Shown: positions 43,401 through 56,490 of the stretch, piece by piece
How the letters are laid out: each line of letters begins with the position of its first letter
Position numbering within the stretch: position 1 is the stretch's first letter
NCBI GenBank assembly: GCA_036365515.1
Contig: CM070873.1
Coordinates: 69,748,529 to 69,812,528 of the forward strand
DNA: 64,000 nucleotides
Direction: 5' to 3'
Source of the DNA: Torymus aiolomorphi
Taxonomy: Eukaryota; Arthropoda; Insecta; Hymenoptera; Torymidae
The notes under the pieces: model-generated
Databases searched by the model: none
What the model was told of the DNA's origin: nothing
Seen by the model: only the letters and a program-made list of their open reading frames with translations
Program-made: the position numbers and the translations under genes

Positions 43401-46400
43401 CTTAATTATTCGCGCATTCCATCACGCATGTATCTTGCATAGAAAAAAATAAAAACACTTGTACTTGTAGTCTTGTAGAATATACATAAACCACAGAATT
43501 CTCAGTATTTCCATTTCATTTCCAAAACAATTACTCTTCCTCACATAGACCCACGCACACGCACACAGATACACAAAAACAAAGCTAGGTAAATTCAATC
43601 TGTCATCGTGCTCATGGGTTCACGTTCGCTCATATCAACCCCAAAGAAAAAAATTATCCTAACGACTTGTATATTAATCTGTATGTTCTTCCTTTTCTGT
43701 AACTCGGTGCTATGTCGGTGTTGTAGCGCTGTTGATGCGCAGCCGAGTGGTGGTAACCGTAGAACTACTTGCAGATACAGCGGGGGCGGCTTTGTCAAGA
43801 AGTCTTTCCCGTTTCCCAAGCTCAGCCTGCAGAGGCGACGGCGGCTGATGGTGCTCGGCAGCTCACGCGAGCGCATGCTGCGCAAGCATAAAAAGCGCGC
43901 TGACAAGCCCGGCGCCGAGGGCTCGATCAAGTTACAGGGTATACGGGAGGCCAGGTATCGCAAGGCCAGGAAGCTCCTCAAGAATGCTATTGCAAAGGTA
44001 AATTAACCTATTTCGATCGCCCTTGGCTATGCATACTCGATTTTACTCGGGACAAGGTATAAGAGCATATGTTGGTAAAACGCTCTTCGGTTACTGTTAG
44101 CTTGAATGATCTTTGAAGTAGCTTTGGCGCGTGCACTCGGTTAATGTTATGCGACGCTGAGAAATTAAAATCATGAGTAAGCACTGATAAAACGAAATGA
44201 TGTCATTCGTTCTCAATGAAGAAAATATGTTTGTAGGGATTTCAAAACTTTAGAATAATTTCTAATCTCTTTCTGAAGTAACATATTTTCCAAATATGCA
44301 AATTTTTTACAATTTATGGAATTGGTTATAGATGTCTGATAATCAAACCTAGTAATAAATGAAAGAAATAGTTATATAAATGGAGATGAAGCTTATTAAT
44401 AAATTAAAAATTTGATATTTGTTATTAATTATCCTTAATGAATTAATATACAAGAAAGTAATTATATTAATATGTTTTTTTATTGCAATGTTCGAAAAAG
44501 AGTTAAAATTTTTTTTATTATGAAAAGAATCCGTAAATTTTGTTTTACGTAGTAAGAAATTTTAATTAAAAGCGTGTAAGTTAATAAATGTATGTACTAA
44601 AAAGGAATCAACTGTCACATAATGGAAAAAATCTTAAATCTTGTCTAGGACTTATTCTTATTGTAATGCATTTAAATAAAAGGCCGTATTTTCTGTTTTT
44701 CTCATTCTTAATAATTACGTGATACTTTTTCTCAAACTGCACTTGTGTACTAAGGTGCATTCATTAAAATCATTTTAAAATTGTTAGTATTATAAAATAC
44801 TGCAATTACAATTTCTTAAATTAATAAACTCAAAACTCACTACCATACAATACAAAACACGAATTACCGACTAATTCAACAAACCACGCTTTTTCTCTGC
44901 TCCAGAGCAAAACTCGAAACGCGGAGGCGACGGAGCTGCTACCGCCGACGCCGCCCACCTCGGTCTCTGGTCCGCCGACACCACCTGCGACTGCTTCTTC
45001 GGGCATGTCGGAGCTCTCGGTACCCAGCTCTATAGATCTGATGCACCCGCTACAGCAGCTGGCGGCGTCAGTGTCCGCAACACCCTCAACGCCGGCCGAC
45101 ACGAGCGGCGACGAGACGAGCTCGCGCGGTACCCTCGACTCCTTCATCCCGCCACCCAAGGACTTCGAGGGCAAGAACAATCCTTTCCGAAATCTCAGCG
45201 AGCTCCTCGGCGTCATCGCACCATCGTCCATCTGTCAACAACAGCAACACCAGCAGCAACTGCAGCAAATCGTGCCCCCCGTGTACAATCAGTGCCCGAT
45301 AACGCTACCGCTACCATTGACGCCCGTGATCTCGCAGCCGCCCATCGTGCGCCCGACCAAGCGGCAGCTCTCCGAGAAGGATATAATCATCGACCGTAAC
45401 GGACAGGTGAAGAGGAGGAGGCAGCACAGACGCGGACGACCGCCTCAACAGCAGCAACAGCAGCAACTATTGGTTAGTGTGATCCTGATATTTTTTTCTA
45501 ATTGTTTGGAATTAGGGTTACTTAAACTATTATGAAGATAGCATTTAGTAATTTTATTTGTATTTGGTAGAAATAAATATTGTAGTTAAAGTATGCTGCG
45601 GAAATGTAATACTTATTGAGATTCTTAATAGTTGTTGTTATTTAATAGATCTATCATCGATCTTCTATCTACGATTGTTAAGGATAAATTCACACATCTT
45701 TTTATCATTTAATTCTAGTTTATAATTTTGTTAATTTTTTATTTTCTTTTTAGACAAATTTTCAATTTTTATTTATCTTACGGAATTAAGTATGTTTGCT
45801 GGGACTTTTAGTTGAAAAGGATTAAGGATTTATGGCAATTTTTATGGTTTCATAAAAGCAGCGAGAAAACAATTATCTTCATAAATACATAGTTCTCATT
45901 TCGAAATTTTAGGGCTACCAGCATACGGCGAGCAAGACAGCGACGATCATCCCGGCGCGCAACAACGAGGTGAAGAGCAACGAGTTCGCGCGCAACCTGC
46001 GCAGCTCGTTCAACGCGACCGCGAATCAACAGCAGGTGGGCAACTATGTGGACTACGCGCTGAACGGCAGACGATTACGGCAACGCGTACCCAGCGCGGA
46101 TAAACTGTTACCGCCGCCAACCTTCTCCGAATTCACGCCGCCGAGTAGCAAGAAGGGCCAACAACAGCAGCAGCAACAGCAGCAAGTGAGTCCAGTACCG
46201 ACGAGTAGCAGCTGCGGCAATTGCAGCGGCGCCAGTCTGCCCAGCTCGCCGACCAAGTGCTCGCCAGTCAAACAAAACGCACCTGAAATCTCGATGGACG
46301 ACCTCAAGTCCTCGGTAAACATGTATTTCGGCGCGGCTAATCGCATAGCCTCCGGCGAGAAATTTATTGTGAGGGCCAGACGCAATGGGCCCAACGGCCG

Positions 46401-46440
46401 CACGCAGTATCTCATTGAATGGGAGGGCCCGACTACCTAA
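40464..46440 (+). CDS. Pcl: Polycomblike, PRC2 accessory subunit (10 coding exons)
   Basis: Coding exons: 40464-40592, 41061-41258, 41510-41695, 41937-42109, 42189-42384, 42528-42769, 43167-43346, 43727-43997, 44906-45472 and 45913-46440. All have GT-AG ends and compatible phases, and they give about 889 aa (fly Pcl is about 1040 aa; human MTF2 about 590). Domains: Tudor at about 21-73; PHD1 at 79-128, with C79, C82, C96, C99, H104, C107, C125 and C128 all present; PHD2 at 190-238, with C190, C192, C205, C208, H213, C216, C235 and C238; the winged-helix extension at about 240-340, with the basic EIKKR turn at 323-327; and the C-terminal chromo-like domain at 845-889. Low-complexity Gln runs lie between. 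In the family, this nuclear protein recruits and stimulates PRC2 for H3K27 methylation. The donor of exon 6 (GTGGGT at 42770) was chosen because it keeps phase with exon 7; the nearby GTAAAG would not. The two PHD fingers and the C-terminal domain make the identity very secure. Confidence 0.95.
42770..43166 (+). other. Polycomblike intron 6 with a possible short repeat
   Basis: This 397-base intron contains, at about 42800-42965, a block of different composition from the other introns. It includes the 13-mer CGAGCGAAGCGAG at about 42853, which also occurs near 62030, and a short inverted pair, AAGTCGATTAT and ATAATCGACTT. An ORF runs through it, but no function is apparent. It may be a small mobile repeat. 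Confidence 0.3.
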
Positions 46441-48135
46441 CGATTTTAAGAGAGAAGAACATACACACACAGACTCGCCTTTTTTGCGTAATACACACAT
46501 GCTTTCCACTCCGTCGTGTAGATTTTTAGTCTTTCCCTCTCCGTTGTTTCTTGCTCCCCTGGCGCGTTTCTATCATTGATTACTTTCCAGATAGTATTCT
46601 AGTGTCTCTTTTTCGTTGTTCCTAAGGCGTACTCACAAAAGAATATCAAATTGGGTAATATTTTTCAACTTTTTAAACAATCTTAAATTTATTCATCTGT
46701 TTTTAATGAATTTTTATTTTCGATAAAACGCTTAAAAAGTGCTATGATTATTTTATATTTGAAAATGTAATTGTTTCATATATTGGAAAAAGACACTAGA
46801 AATTTATCTCAAAGACAGGCTTTTATTTCAATGTTGATAGTTATAGGCTTGTCTTTAAAAAGTATACATAAGATACATGGCGTTCAATAAGATTTTTTTA
46901 ATCTTTGTGTTTCCTTTGAACATCTACTTTATTTTTAAGAACTTCTTTTGTTATTTTTAAGAACACGCGTTTTTGAGTACTGTTGCGTATGTAAACGCCA
47001 ACTTAAACTTTATTCATAGTTTACTATTTATTTGCTACGTTTTTATTTCCTACAAATAAGGTGCGATTTTGCATTTAATTTAACCAATAATTTTTCGAAA
47101 ATTATATATTTATAATAAAAATGAATACTACATTAGTTTTATGTATTTTAAATTCATGAAAAATATAGATTATTTTTAAAATTATTTTTTACCAATCCAT
47201 GTAAGTTTGTGTTAAAACCATATAAAAACATGTACGCATGAAATAACTCTTAAGTTTCTATTACTTTACAATAGGTTGTCTTAAAAATTTGTCGCGGGTC
47301 GATAAATTAAAAAAGTTAATTTGAAATCTATATCCGAAAATATTTTAATGTGATTTTTGATACGTCACATAGTACTTATTCCAAGTGAAATTAATTATTA
47401 TTTTTATTTCAATGTATTTGTTCCGTCCACGATCATATATGGAAATTTTAGAGACCTAGCACATAAAATGATAATAACTTCGCAATAACACTCAAAAACG
47501 TCTGTCAACAAAGAAAAAATTTCTAAAAAAGACAAAAGTTTTCAACTCGCTTTGTACTTGGTAAATACTTTTAACGTAAACATGACCTAACGAGTAGGTG
47601 TAACTGCTGTATCACTGGGCGTTCATGCAATTCCCGCGATTTTTACAATGAAAGTCAAATAAAAAGAAAATCAGTAAGAAAAGAATCGGTTGTTCCTGTG
47701 AAACTTAACAAATATGTAAGTAACGAGCGTGAGTAGAATCGAAATAAATCTGAGAAGATTATTTTTCGATACAACTGTTGAGGTAGTCTTTTGGTGTCAA
47801 TAGTTATTACATTACAGATTATAGCTATTTACATTCAATCCGATTTATACCGATCAATACAATTGAATGTTTTCCAATATACACAATCATTGTGCAGAAC
47901 CAAACCACAATTCAGACTCGTGTACAAATGCTGTATTTATTCTTACAAGTATTTAACCAAATGACTACCCCCTTTGTACAAACGGAATTTATACCTCACA
48001 TAATTTTTTAATCGCATATGTATACTTAAGAAATCAAACAAATCGATGAGTGCTTTGCAGTCTTATACAAATGAGCTTATTAAGCCAAATTTCCGTCATT
48101 TTGACGATTTTTTTATTGAACAATTTACATTTTTT
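46441..48135 (+). other. Downstream region and possible 3' UTR of Polycomblike
   Basis: This AT-rich sequence after the Pcl stop has no coding signal. Canonical AATAAA hexamers are at about 47114 and 47658, but AT richness makes chance matches likely, so the true 3' end is undetermined. Confidence 0.3.
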
Positions 48136-48487
48136 CATTAAGGTTGTATAGGAAGTAAGGTCCCTGCTAAAAGTTAGTTTTTCACGTTAAAACTGTGATA
48201 ACTAATTATGCAAAGCAATTGATCAATTTTTAGTGCTTCCGATCTATGTATAAATGCAATTGGAATATTATAAGCTTTAAAAATCAGAAATCAAAGCAAA
48301 ATTTCAAAATCGGCCCTATTTTGCTTTGATTTTTTATTTTTTGTAAAGCTTATAATATTCCAATTGCATTTATACATAGATCGGAAGAACTAAAAATTGA
48401 TCAATTGCTTTGCATAATTAGTTATCACAGTTTTAACGTGAAAAATTAACTTTTGGCAGGGAGCCTAAGCCCTATACAACTTTAATG
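48136..48487. mobile_element. 352-base foldback element
   Basis: The arms of about 160 bases face each other. The left begins CATTAAGGTTGTATAGG and the right is its complement ending CCTATACAACTTTAATG with few changes. Both contain GATCAATTTTTAG-type and ATTCCAATTGCATTTATACA blocks. The loop is short and T/A-rich (about 48300-48320). There is no ORF. Confidence 0.82.
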
Positions 48488-51400
48488 CATGATTTCCCCT
48501 ATTTCAAACGGACTGACAATTGATTGAAGCTAAAATCATTTTGTCAATAAAATGATTTCGAACAGCGGTCACTGATATTTTCAAGGTAACTCCAAAGTCT
48601 TCTACTTTATAAATTATTAAACAGTAACTTATGTATCAATACAGTTAATAAATTGCCGTATTTTTTGACAGAAATAATAAGAATATTGAAAAACAATTAC
48701 AAGATAAAAATATAAAGCAAATCCATTCTGCTTATGAAATATTTGCCGAATCAGGTCAATAGTTTTTATCCTTTGTTAAAAAACTACCCTTCCCTATATG
48801 CTTACTTTCAACTGTTCAAATGTAATGCAAAAATTCTGCTTTAACTGCCGTAGATATCTCGAGGTAGTCGGTCGTCCTCCGTGAATCTTTGCAAAACCAA
48901 ATCCATGTGAAATGTTCGCGTAACAAGATAACAGCTTCTGCGCTACTCTTTTTTTCTTTTGTTGTGACGCGTATGTATAAGCGGAAGCGTTCTCCGGTTA
49001 TGACGGGGCGTAAAATGTGGCACAACTTCGAGCAAGCAAGCAAAATGTCACAATGAGTTGCTCCCTTTAACGGAAGCGAGTAAATCTGTATGTGTATATC
49101 AATTATGCGAATGAAAAGAGCAAAGCGGCGGCACGAAAAGGGAGAAAACGACAAGAGTGGACACTGCCAAACTACAATCTTACAATTAAATAAGGAGAGC
49201 GAGGAAAAGCTGAACGCACTGTGGAGCGATTTTTTTCTCTCATTATCTTTATTTTATAATTTTTGTATTAGTCTTGATTGTTGTTTAAAACTTGATTTTC
49301 TCATTAGGTAAGCTTGTACCTAGGAGGGATGAGCTTAGCACATTTTTACTTACGAGAAAATAGAACTGAGGGTAGCAGTAAACCAACTTGAAAGACCTTT
49401 GACAGCTTTTTGAGGCGTTTTACATAACGTTTGTCGTACGAATATATTGACCAAAGTGAATCTGATCTGATTGAGACATAGAAGTTGTATTTGCGAGTCG
49501 AAATTTGTAGGCCGTCTGTTGCGACGGTAGAGTAGCGAAAATTCAGTGTTGTTACGACCACACTTTGAATGTTCTACTCGTATATTGATTCCTAATTAAA
49601 ATATAATACGATGGTTTTTAGAGATATAAATTTTAGTGGCTTGTATTTAAAATACAAAGAAATTCGAAATTAAAAAATATAAAAAAAACATTTTTACTGA
49701 GAGAAAATTGTTGAAAATATTCTACATATATTTATACTTGTAATGTAATACAATTGGATTTAAAGACATTATCTTGGGTCCCATTTACAATTTGTTGCAC
49801 AATGTTTTGTACCCTTTTATAATAAAGTATAGTAGAAAATTTCGTCTTGTAACAGAGTATAAATATTAATCATTTTTGAACGATATCATTAATTTATATT
49901 TTAACATTCTTCGTAAAAACACAAAGAAATGAAACGATTTTTGATGATTTTTTCTCAGTCTAGCTTTGAGTGGTTATAATGTATTTGTAACGAATTATAT
50001 TAGCCACAGACGATTTAAACTAAAAATTATAAATACAAAGACTTATATGATAAAACTTTAGGCCTTAATTGTTAAGTAGCACAATAAAAAAAGATGGATT
50101 CCAAAGGCTTTCGAGAGCGGTTTACGTCGTTAATTTAGCAAAATAATCGTGTTGCAACAAGGTATATTAAGTTTCTGTCTCGATTTTTACGAGTAACGTT
50201 TATCTTCTTTCTACGAACGATCTTATACTTTGTTGCAAAAATAGAAGTGTACATTTACGTACACTGCGACTTATTATCAAGTCGATTAACTGTCTAATCC
50301 AACAAGTTCGACCGAATTTTCGAAGAAATGTTGCGAAATGCTCGAACTCGATGCGGGAAGAAGTAAATGGAAATGTGCACGGGAAATTAGATGAATAATT
50401 ACTGCCAGTATCGAATGTAAATATAGATTCATTTTTATATGTAAGATTAAAACATGTAGCCAGGTATACATAAGTTATACATATATGCTACCGTTTGTAT
50501 GGCGTTTCGAATTTGTACGAATGCATGTGATAATTATAATAGAAATGAATGGGTACATAGTTTATAAGTTCTAATGTTGGAATTGATTGAGAGATGAATG
50601 GTAGAGCTATTGTTCTTCTTTTCTTATTTGAAGGTGATACGCAAGATTACAGTACTTCAATCCCGTACTTCTCAACATTTTTGTTTAACAAAATTCTGAA
50701 AAAGCAAATTTAGCTCAAACTAATTTGGTAAATATTTATCAAAATTTAAACGTCTGCGATGTACTACAGAAAAAACTTTACCGAAATTGTTTACTAAGAT
50801 GCTACAAGTAATATTATAATAGATTTATTAACTTATTAGATAACTTATGCATGACTGAACAATAATTTTTTTTTAATAAGATCGGTTATCGCCAACAAAT
50901 GCATTTTCTTCTTTAAAGCTTGTATTTTGTGATTTCAAGATCTTTTATGTTTTGCCTGATTGAAAATTAAAGTCTTTGATCATTCGCCACCGTATATTTA
51001 AATGTTGTTTTAATAAACATGAGCATCTGTAAATGGTTGAATGATTAGTGATTAGACGAAAATTACTGTGTACAATCGCACCCATAATTTAGTTCGTGCG
51101 ATAGAACTTTTGTATATAATTGAAATAAACATCAATGGGGCAAAATAGGAAATAAAGATAAGTGAATTGTGGCGATTGAGTTTGATTAAAAAAAAAGCAA
51201 AAAAAAACATGAATTATCTCATTTTCGGATGAGATGCAAAACTTTTTCTCAGCGTCCATGTAAAAAGTCGAGATTTTTCTTGGCGAAACAAGAGCGAAAA
51301 ATTCCGAATGAAAAACATTTTTACGAAAATAATTATATTTTGGGCATAATTAATTATTTTGAAACAATATTTATGTGTGCGTATACTACTTTGTTAGTAC

Positions 51401-53776
51401 GCAGCTTCATAAATTTATACTTAACATCTGCAATAAATTTCCTCTCTTGAATGTTAAATTACTAAACATTGTGGTTAATCATTTCTTTAAATAACATAAA
51501 ATAAAAATATTGTTGTACCTCATATATCATACTGATTGTATGCGTTCTATTACTCACTTTACAAGTATGGTTTTTAAGAAGTTATTCATTTCACTTTAAT
51601 TTTTGTTTAGTCTATAACACTGATCGTGGTCGTAAAACTTAGACAAACATGTTGCTCTTCGAAATAATTGATACCGCCCACTTTTGAGTGAAAGTCAGCT
51701 TCATATCTATTATGCGATTTGTATATTATTTGAATACCTTGAGCTTTTTACTCTTTAATTCTTTTGCGAAAGTTCTTGGTCATGCAGTAAAGGATGCTAT
51801 TAAAATAGTAGGGAATGATTGTAAAAATTAGCATTTAAGCATGCAACTGTTCTTAAGAACTTTTAAAGTACCGCAATGTTTTTCTTTTATTGCCACGAAT
51901 TTATTGAACGATATAAAGTGCTGTAGCCAGAAATGGTTATTTCTATACTTAATCAAGTAAGATAAAATTTTTCTCTTGTTTAAGAATCAAAAAGTTTAAT
52001 TGAATTTTAGTTTACTGTTATAATGTATCAAAAAATAAGAATAGGGTCTTATAAATATTATTTTTAATCATATAATGTTTTTAATAGCATAAGTTCTCTG
52101 CATAAAGTTTTGAAGATCACGAAAATCAGAAAAAAATAATGATTAATATGTTCCAATTTTGTAGAAATTATCACCACGAATATCGTTACTCAAGTAAAAG
52201 AATCAAAGATAAAGCGAATGGTAACAGCATTTTTTACTCTAACAATATTTACTTAAATTTTAAGTTTATTATATAAGTTTAGTTATTTCGCGACGGGGTG
52301 ACAGAAATATAAAAAATCATGAAGCGATTTTCGATTACGTGAATCGTTGACAACACCCGCCGAGTCACGTCGCATTTAATTGTTGTTCATTTACTCAGTT
52401 CGCGTAATGAGACTGATATCATTTAATTTTAATTCTTCATTTTTCGCTCATTTCGTAGAAAAAAAAGGTAAAGCATTTTGTAGATTGTTAATGATTGCTA
52501 TCAAATATGATGAGAGGCATATTTGTTAGCTTAATGAATGCTGCCACTTGTAAAAATTTAAGGAATAAAACATTTTACATGTAGACATCGCAAGCAAATA
52601 ATATTTTATTTTTATTTTCCTTTGTTCACATCCTTTTCACGCAATACTGTATTTTTATTTAAAATATTACCCTTCGTGTGTTTTATAAAAATAGACCTCA
52701 AATGAATTTACTTTTTTATAAAAAAATTAGGTATAGGCAACGGTTTCTTATTAATTTATCGATATAGTTTTACAATGTTGATTTTACATTGATTTATTCA
52801 TAAACTATAATAAGAAATATAGTTCTACTATGTACATACAAAAATATTTAAGGGGAAATTGTAAAAAATTTCATACATGAACCATTTTTTCAACTTAAAA
52901 TAAATTAATTAATTATACAGAAAGAATTTTGTGTTCTTGTTTGCGAAGAAATCTCGGTCAATCGAAGGATTTAGCACTGCAAACACAAAGTACGCATTTT
53001 TGTAAACAAATGAAGTAAATGAAAAACAGTAGCAACGACAAAAACCTCACTTGTATTACAAACGAACATTTATTGTAAGAATTTCTACGATATAGCACGT
53101 GTGTTATGTGCATTTGTACGAAAGATATAGTTATTCAACCACAATGTGTGTCGCGATTTTCAGTAAGTTGATTAATATAGACGCAATATGGAAGCGGGAT
53201 TTTCGATAGCGTAATGACGATGTGATTAAGAAAAAATTAATTTATGTACCGGATTCATGAAGTATCTTATAAAAAAAAAGACTGGTGTGATAACTGTGTA
53301 GTATACGTACAGTTTTCGAACGATAATAAATGCAAATCCTATCATTCCAACTACATTCTTGTTTTTATTTTTTTTTTTTTATTTTTTTATTTCTTAGTTT
53401 TTCCCTAAACCGTCTCATTTACATTCATTAAAAATTTGAAAAATACCCTGAAAAATTTTTACATATCTAAAGAATTTTTGTTTTGAATAAGTACCTATTT
53501 TATTGTTCTCTAATTAATTAATTCTTATTTTTTAGAGTATCTAGCAAAATATCAGTAAAAAATATCAAGTCTTTTTGTTTAAAAAGTTCCAGTAATTATT
53601 GAGAAGCAATGTACATACAAATTATTTAAATATGGGTAGCATTAATAGTTATAAAATGGGTGATTTTTTAAATTTTCCTTTGTATTACTTTTCCGTTATA
53701 TGTTTAAAATAGTTTAACTTAACTTTTAGAGAAATTTAGTTTAATGTTTTTTGTAGCACAAGAAAAGAAAGTGAAT
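48488..53776. other. AT-rich sequence, no recognised gene
   Basis: More than 5 kb without a recognisable coding region, inverted repeat or GC-rich island. Small ORFs near 48816-49154 and 49090-49311 lie in the only less AT-rich patch (48880-49240) and have no family resemblance. Confidence 0.4.
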
Positions 53777-55266
53777 AATTGAAGGGCCGGATGCAATAAG
53801 GGGGTTAGCGCTCGAAAACCCGTAAAAGTATTGTCCAAGTGACTAAATTTTCAATGTAGCCAAATTAATTTTTAAAAAATATCACCTTGTAGAGAATGAA
53901 AAGAAGTATTTTTACCTAAAAGGAATTTTTTTTATTCGACTTTCTTTTTAATATAAAAATTAAAAACTGAAAATTTTGTTCATCTATTTTTAATAGCTTT
54001 CAAAAACATTAATCGTCCAAACTTGGTCAAATATCATCGAAATATTTTGAAATTTGAGAGGGACGTGCAGAATACTCCAGCGTTGCCTATGGGATTGATA
54101 AAAGGATGTAAATCGATAATTGTTAATAATTATTTAATTGCAAATATATTGCGATCGATAATTACGTTTTCTTAACTTTAACAGAAAAAAGTATCGAGAG
54201 AAGTTGAAGCTAGGAAAAACTTCCAGCGAGACATTTGTTCCTTAATAGTCTAATAAGTTTCTGACAAAGATTCAAATTGATTTAATAATAAATGACTTAA
54301 ATAGAGCGTTATTAATAATGACGCGCGCTAGCAACATCGGCGACGCGGCGCGGCGTGAGCTAAGCCTGTGTTTACATGTTTTTGCACTGATGTATCACGT
54401 TTATAAAAATTAACGAATTATTATATAACGATATTATGTTTTATATAACGTAAAAACACAGTTTATAAGTCAACGCACTGTACATATAATTATATTTTGT
54501 TAGTATGTTAACAAATAAATTTGTACTTTAAAATTTAATATGTTCATTAATACTACCATAAGGGGACACACACACGCACACACACACACGCACACGCACA
54601 CGCACACACATAATAACGTAATAATTCTTTAATTTTTATAAACGTGATACGCCACTGCGAAAACGTGTGCGACGCAGTCTGAGCTCACGCCGCGCCGCGC
54701 CGCCGATGTTGTTAGCGCGCGTCTTTATTAATAACGCTCTATTTAAGTCATTTATTATTAAATCAATTTGAAACTTTGTCAGAAACTTATTAGACTATTA
54801 AGGAACAAATGTCTCGCTGGAAGTTTTTCCTAGCTTCAACTTCCCTCGATATTTTTTTCCGTTAAAGTTAAGAAAACTTAATTACCGATCGCAATATATT
54901 TGCAATTAAATAATTATTAACAATTATCAATTTACATCCTTTTATCAATCCCATAGGCAACGCTGGAGTATTCTGCACGTCCCTCTCAAATTTCAAAATA
55001 TTTCGATGATATTTGACCAAGTTTGGACGATTAATGTTTTTGAAAGCTATTAAAAATAGATGAACAAAATTTTCAGTTTTTAATTTTTATATTAAAAAGA
55101 AAGTCGAATAAAAAAAATTCCTTCTAGGTAAAAATACTTCTTTTCATTCCCTACAAGATGATATTTTTTAAAAATTAATTTGGCTACATTGAAAATTTAG
55201 TCACTTGGACAATACTTTTACAGGTTTTCAAGCGCTAACCCCCTTATTGCATCCGGCCCTTCAATT
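53777..55266. mobile_element. 1.49 kb foldback element with arms of about 650 bases
   Basis: The left arm begins GAAGGGCCGGATGCAATAAG at 53781 and the right arm is its complement ending at 55262. The arms run to about 54430 and from about 54612. In the first 150 bases of each arm I counted five differences, all transitions. The inner ends of the arms carry a GC-rich block (GGCGACGCGGCGCGGCG) and diverge more. The loop is AT-rich with a CA-type microsatellite. AATT flanks both sides, but it is palindromic and so cannot prove a target duplication. No transposase. Confidence 0.9.
54566..54610. repeat. CA/CGCA microsatellite in the foldback loop
   Basis: This CA run, about 45 bases with CG interruptions, lies between the two long arms. 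Confidence 0.85.
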
Positions 55267-55324
55267 GTACTTGATAATTGTCGTGTTTACTTCACACGAA
55301 TACGCACACAAGCAACGTATACCT

Positions 55325-55363
55325 ATACATACATATGTATATGTACATACATATACATACATA
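55325..55363. repeat. (TACA/TATG)n short repeat
   Basis: This is an imperfect ATACAT-type repeat of about 40 bases. Confidence 0.7.
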
Positions 55364-55400
55364 AGAGATACGATGTCAGCAATGAACGGTGCTGCATTAC

Positions 55401-55643
55401 ATTAGGGACAATGTACATAAGAGCCGTGTCGTGCTGTGTCGTACTGTGCCTTGCCTTGCCCTTGCCGTGTCTTGCTCTTGCCGTGCCTTGCCGTTTCGTT
55501 CCTATATACAGAGATATAGAATACATGTTTATAAACCGACAGAAATAGAAACGAAACGGCAAGGCACGGCAAGAGCAAGGCATGGTACGGCAAGGCACAG
55601 CGCGACATAGCTCGACACGACTCTTATGTATATTGTCCCTTAT
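55401..55643. mobile_element. 243-base foldback element made of GCCTTGCCGT repeats
   Basis: The ends read TAGGGACAATGTACATAAGA and the complement of AAGGGACAATATACATAAGA. Inside each arm, the words CCTTGCC, CTTGCCGTG and TTGCTCTTGCCG recur as short imperfect tandem repeats, so the arms are repetitive as well as inverted. The loop is AT-rich (about 55505-55550). Confidence 0.82.
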
Positions 55644-56277
55644 GGAGTAAAGTCAAAACTACCGTTGCGGCGTTGCAAATGAAACAACTCGGAACTCGCT
55701 GATTCGAATGCAAAGTGCAGATGGCGCAGATGTATTCACCGGTCATCATCTGTATCTCTATATATTACCTCTCCGGCTCCAGTTGTTACTGTATACAAGC
55801 TGGAAAGTACTATAGTTTCTGATCGCCATCGTGAAAATCTTCCAAAATCTTTCGAAAGCAGTTTTTTTTATTTCCGAGTAAGTATATAAACCAATAAGAA
55901 ATTCGATGCGAATATATAGGTACATATATAGTTTTTGCAAATAAAAAAAGAGCATAATATATAGAACTAACGAATGTAGACGCGTATATAGATGTAGAAG
56001 GCCACGCAAATATATAATATAATCTCTGGATAACATATACATCTAGTGACCGGTCGCTCATAAACGTGAACTTCTATTATAACGTGAACCTATTATTAGG
56101 TGCGTCTATATTCTTTGAAAACTTAGTGACGGAGGCACTCGCGTTAACTCTTGACTGTTATTGCATAGGTAGTTCAGTAGTTTTACTTTTATAAATGTAG
56201 CATGTATTATATGTTAATGAAAAAAAAAAAGTTTTTTCTTCGCTAAACTATGAAAAATGGATTTTTTTCATTCTTTC

Positions 56278-56490
56278 CTATTGTAAATCATGCTCAGAAT
56301 AGGCGACTCTTTCTACCCGACTTTTAGGCATGAAAAAGGCCCATTTCATGCCCGTGTTAGAAAAAAATGTTTGTGCTACATCTCTGGGACAAGTTTTTTC
56401 TTGTTCTTTGGGACTTTGGGACATATAAATAAAACACAAAAAACGTAGTGTACCAACGAAATCGATCTCAGCCCACTGTTTTTCAGCCAT
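56278..56490 (-). other. Unrecognised 70-codon ORF
   Basis: The ORF starts MAEKQWAEIDFVGTLRF and ends YSEHDLQ. The composition looks more protein-like than neighbouring ORFs, and it begins just downstream (on its strand) of a 21-base run of A/T at 56513-56533. It may be a fragment of a mobile element, but I do not recognise the family. Confidence 0.25.

Noticed and set aside
44830..46509. Antisense ORFs opposite Polycomblike exons 9 and 10
   Set aside because: They are shadows of the real coding strand; the + strand gives the conserved C-terminal domain with correct splice phases.
55205..55610. ORFs of 66-91 codons over 55.2-55.6 kb
   Set aside because: They run through a microsatellite and the repetitive arms of a foldback element.
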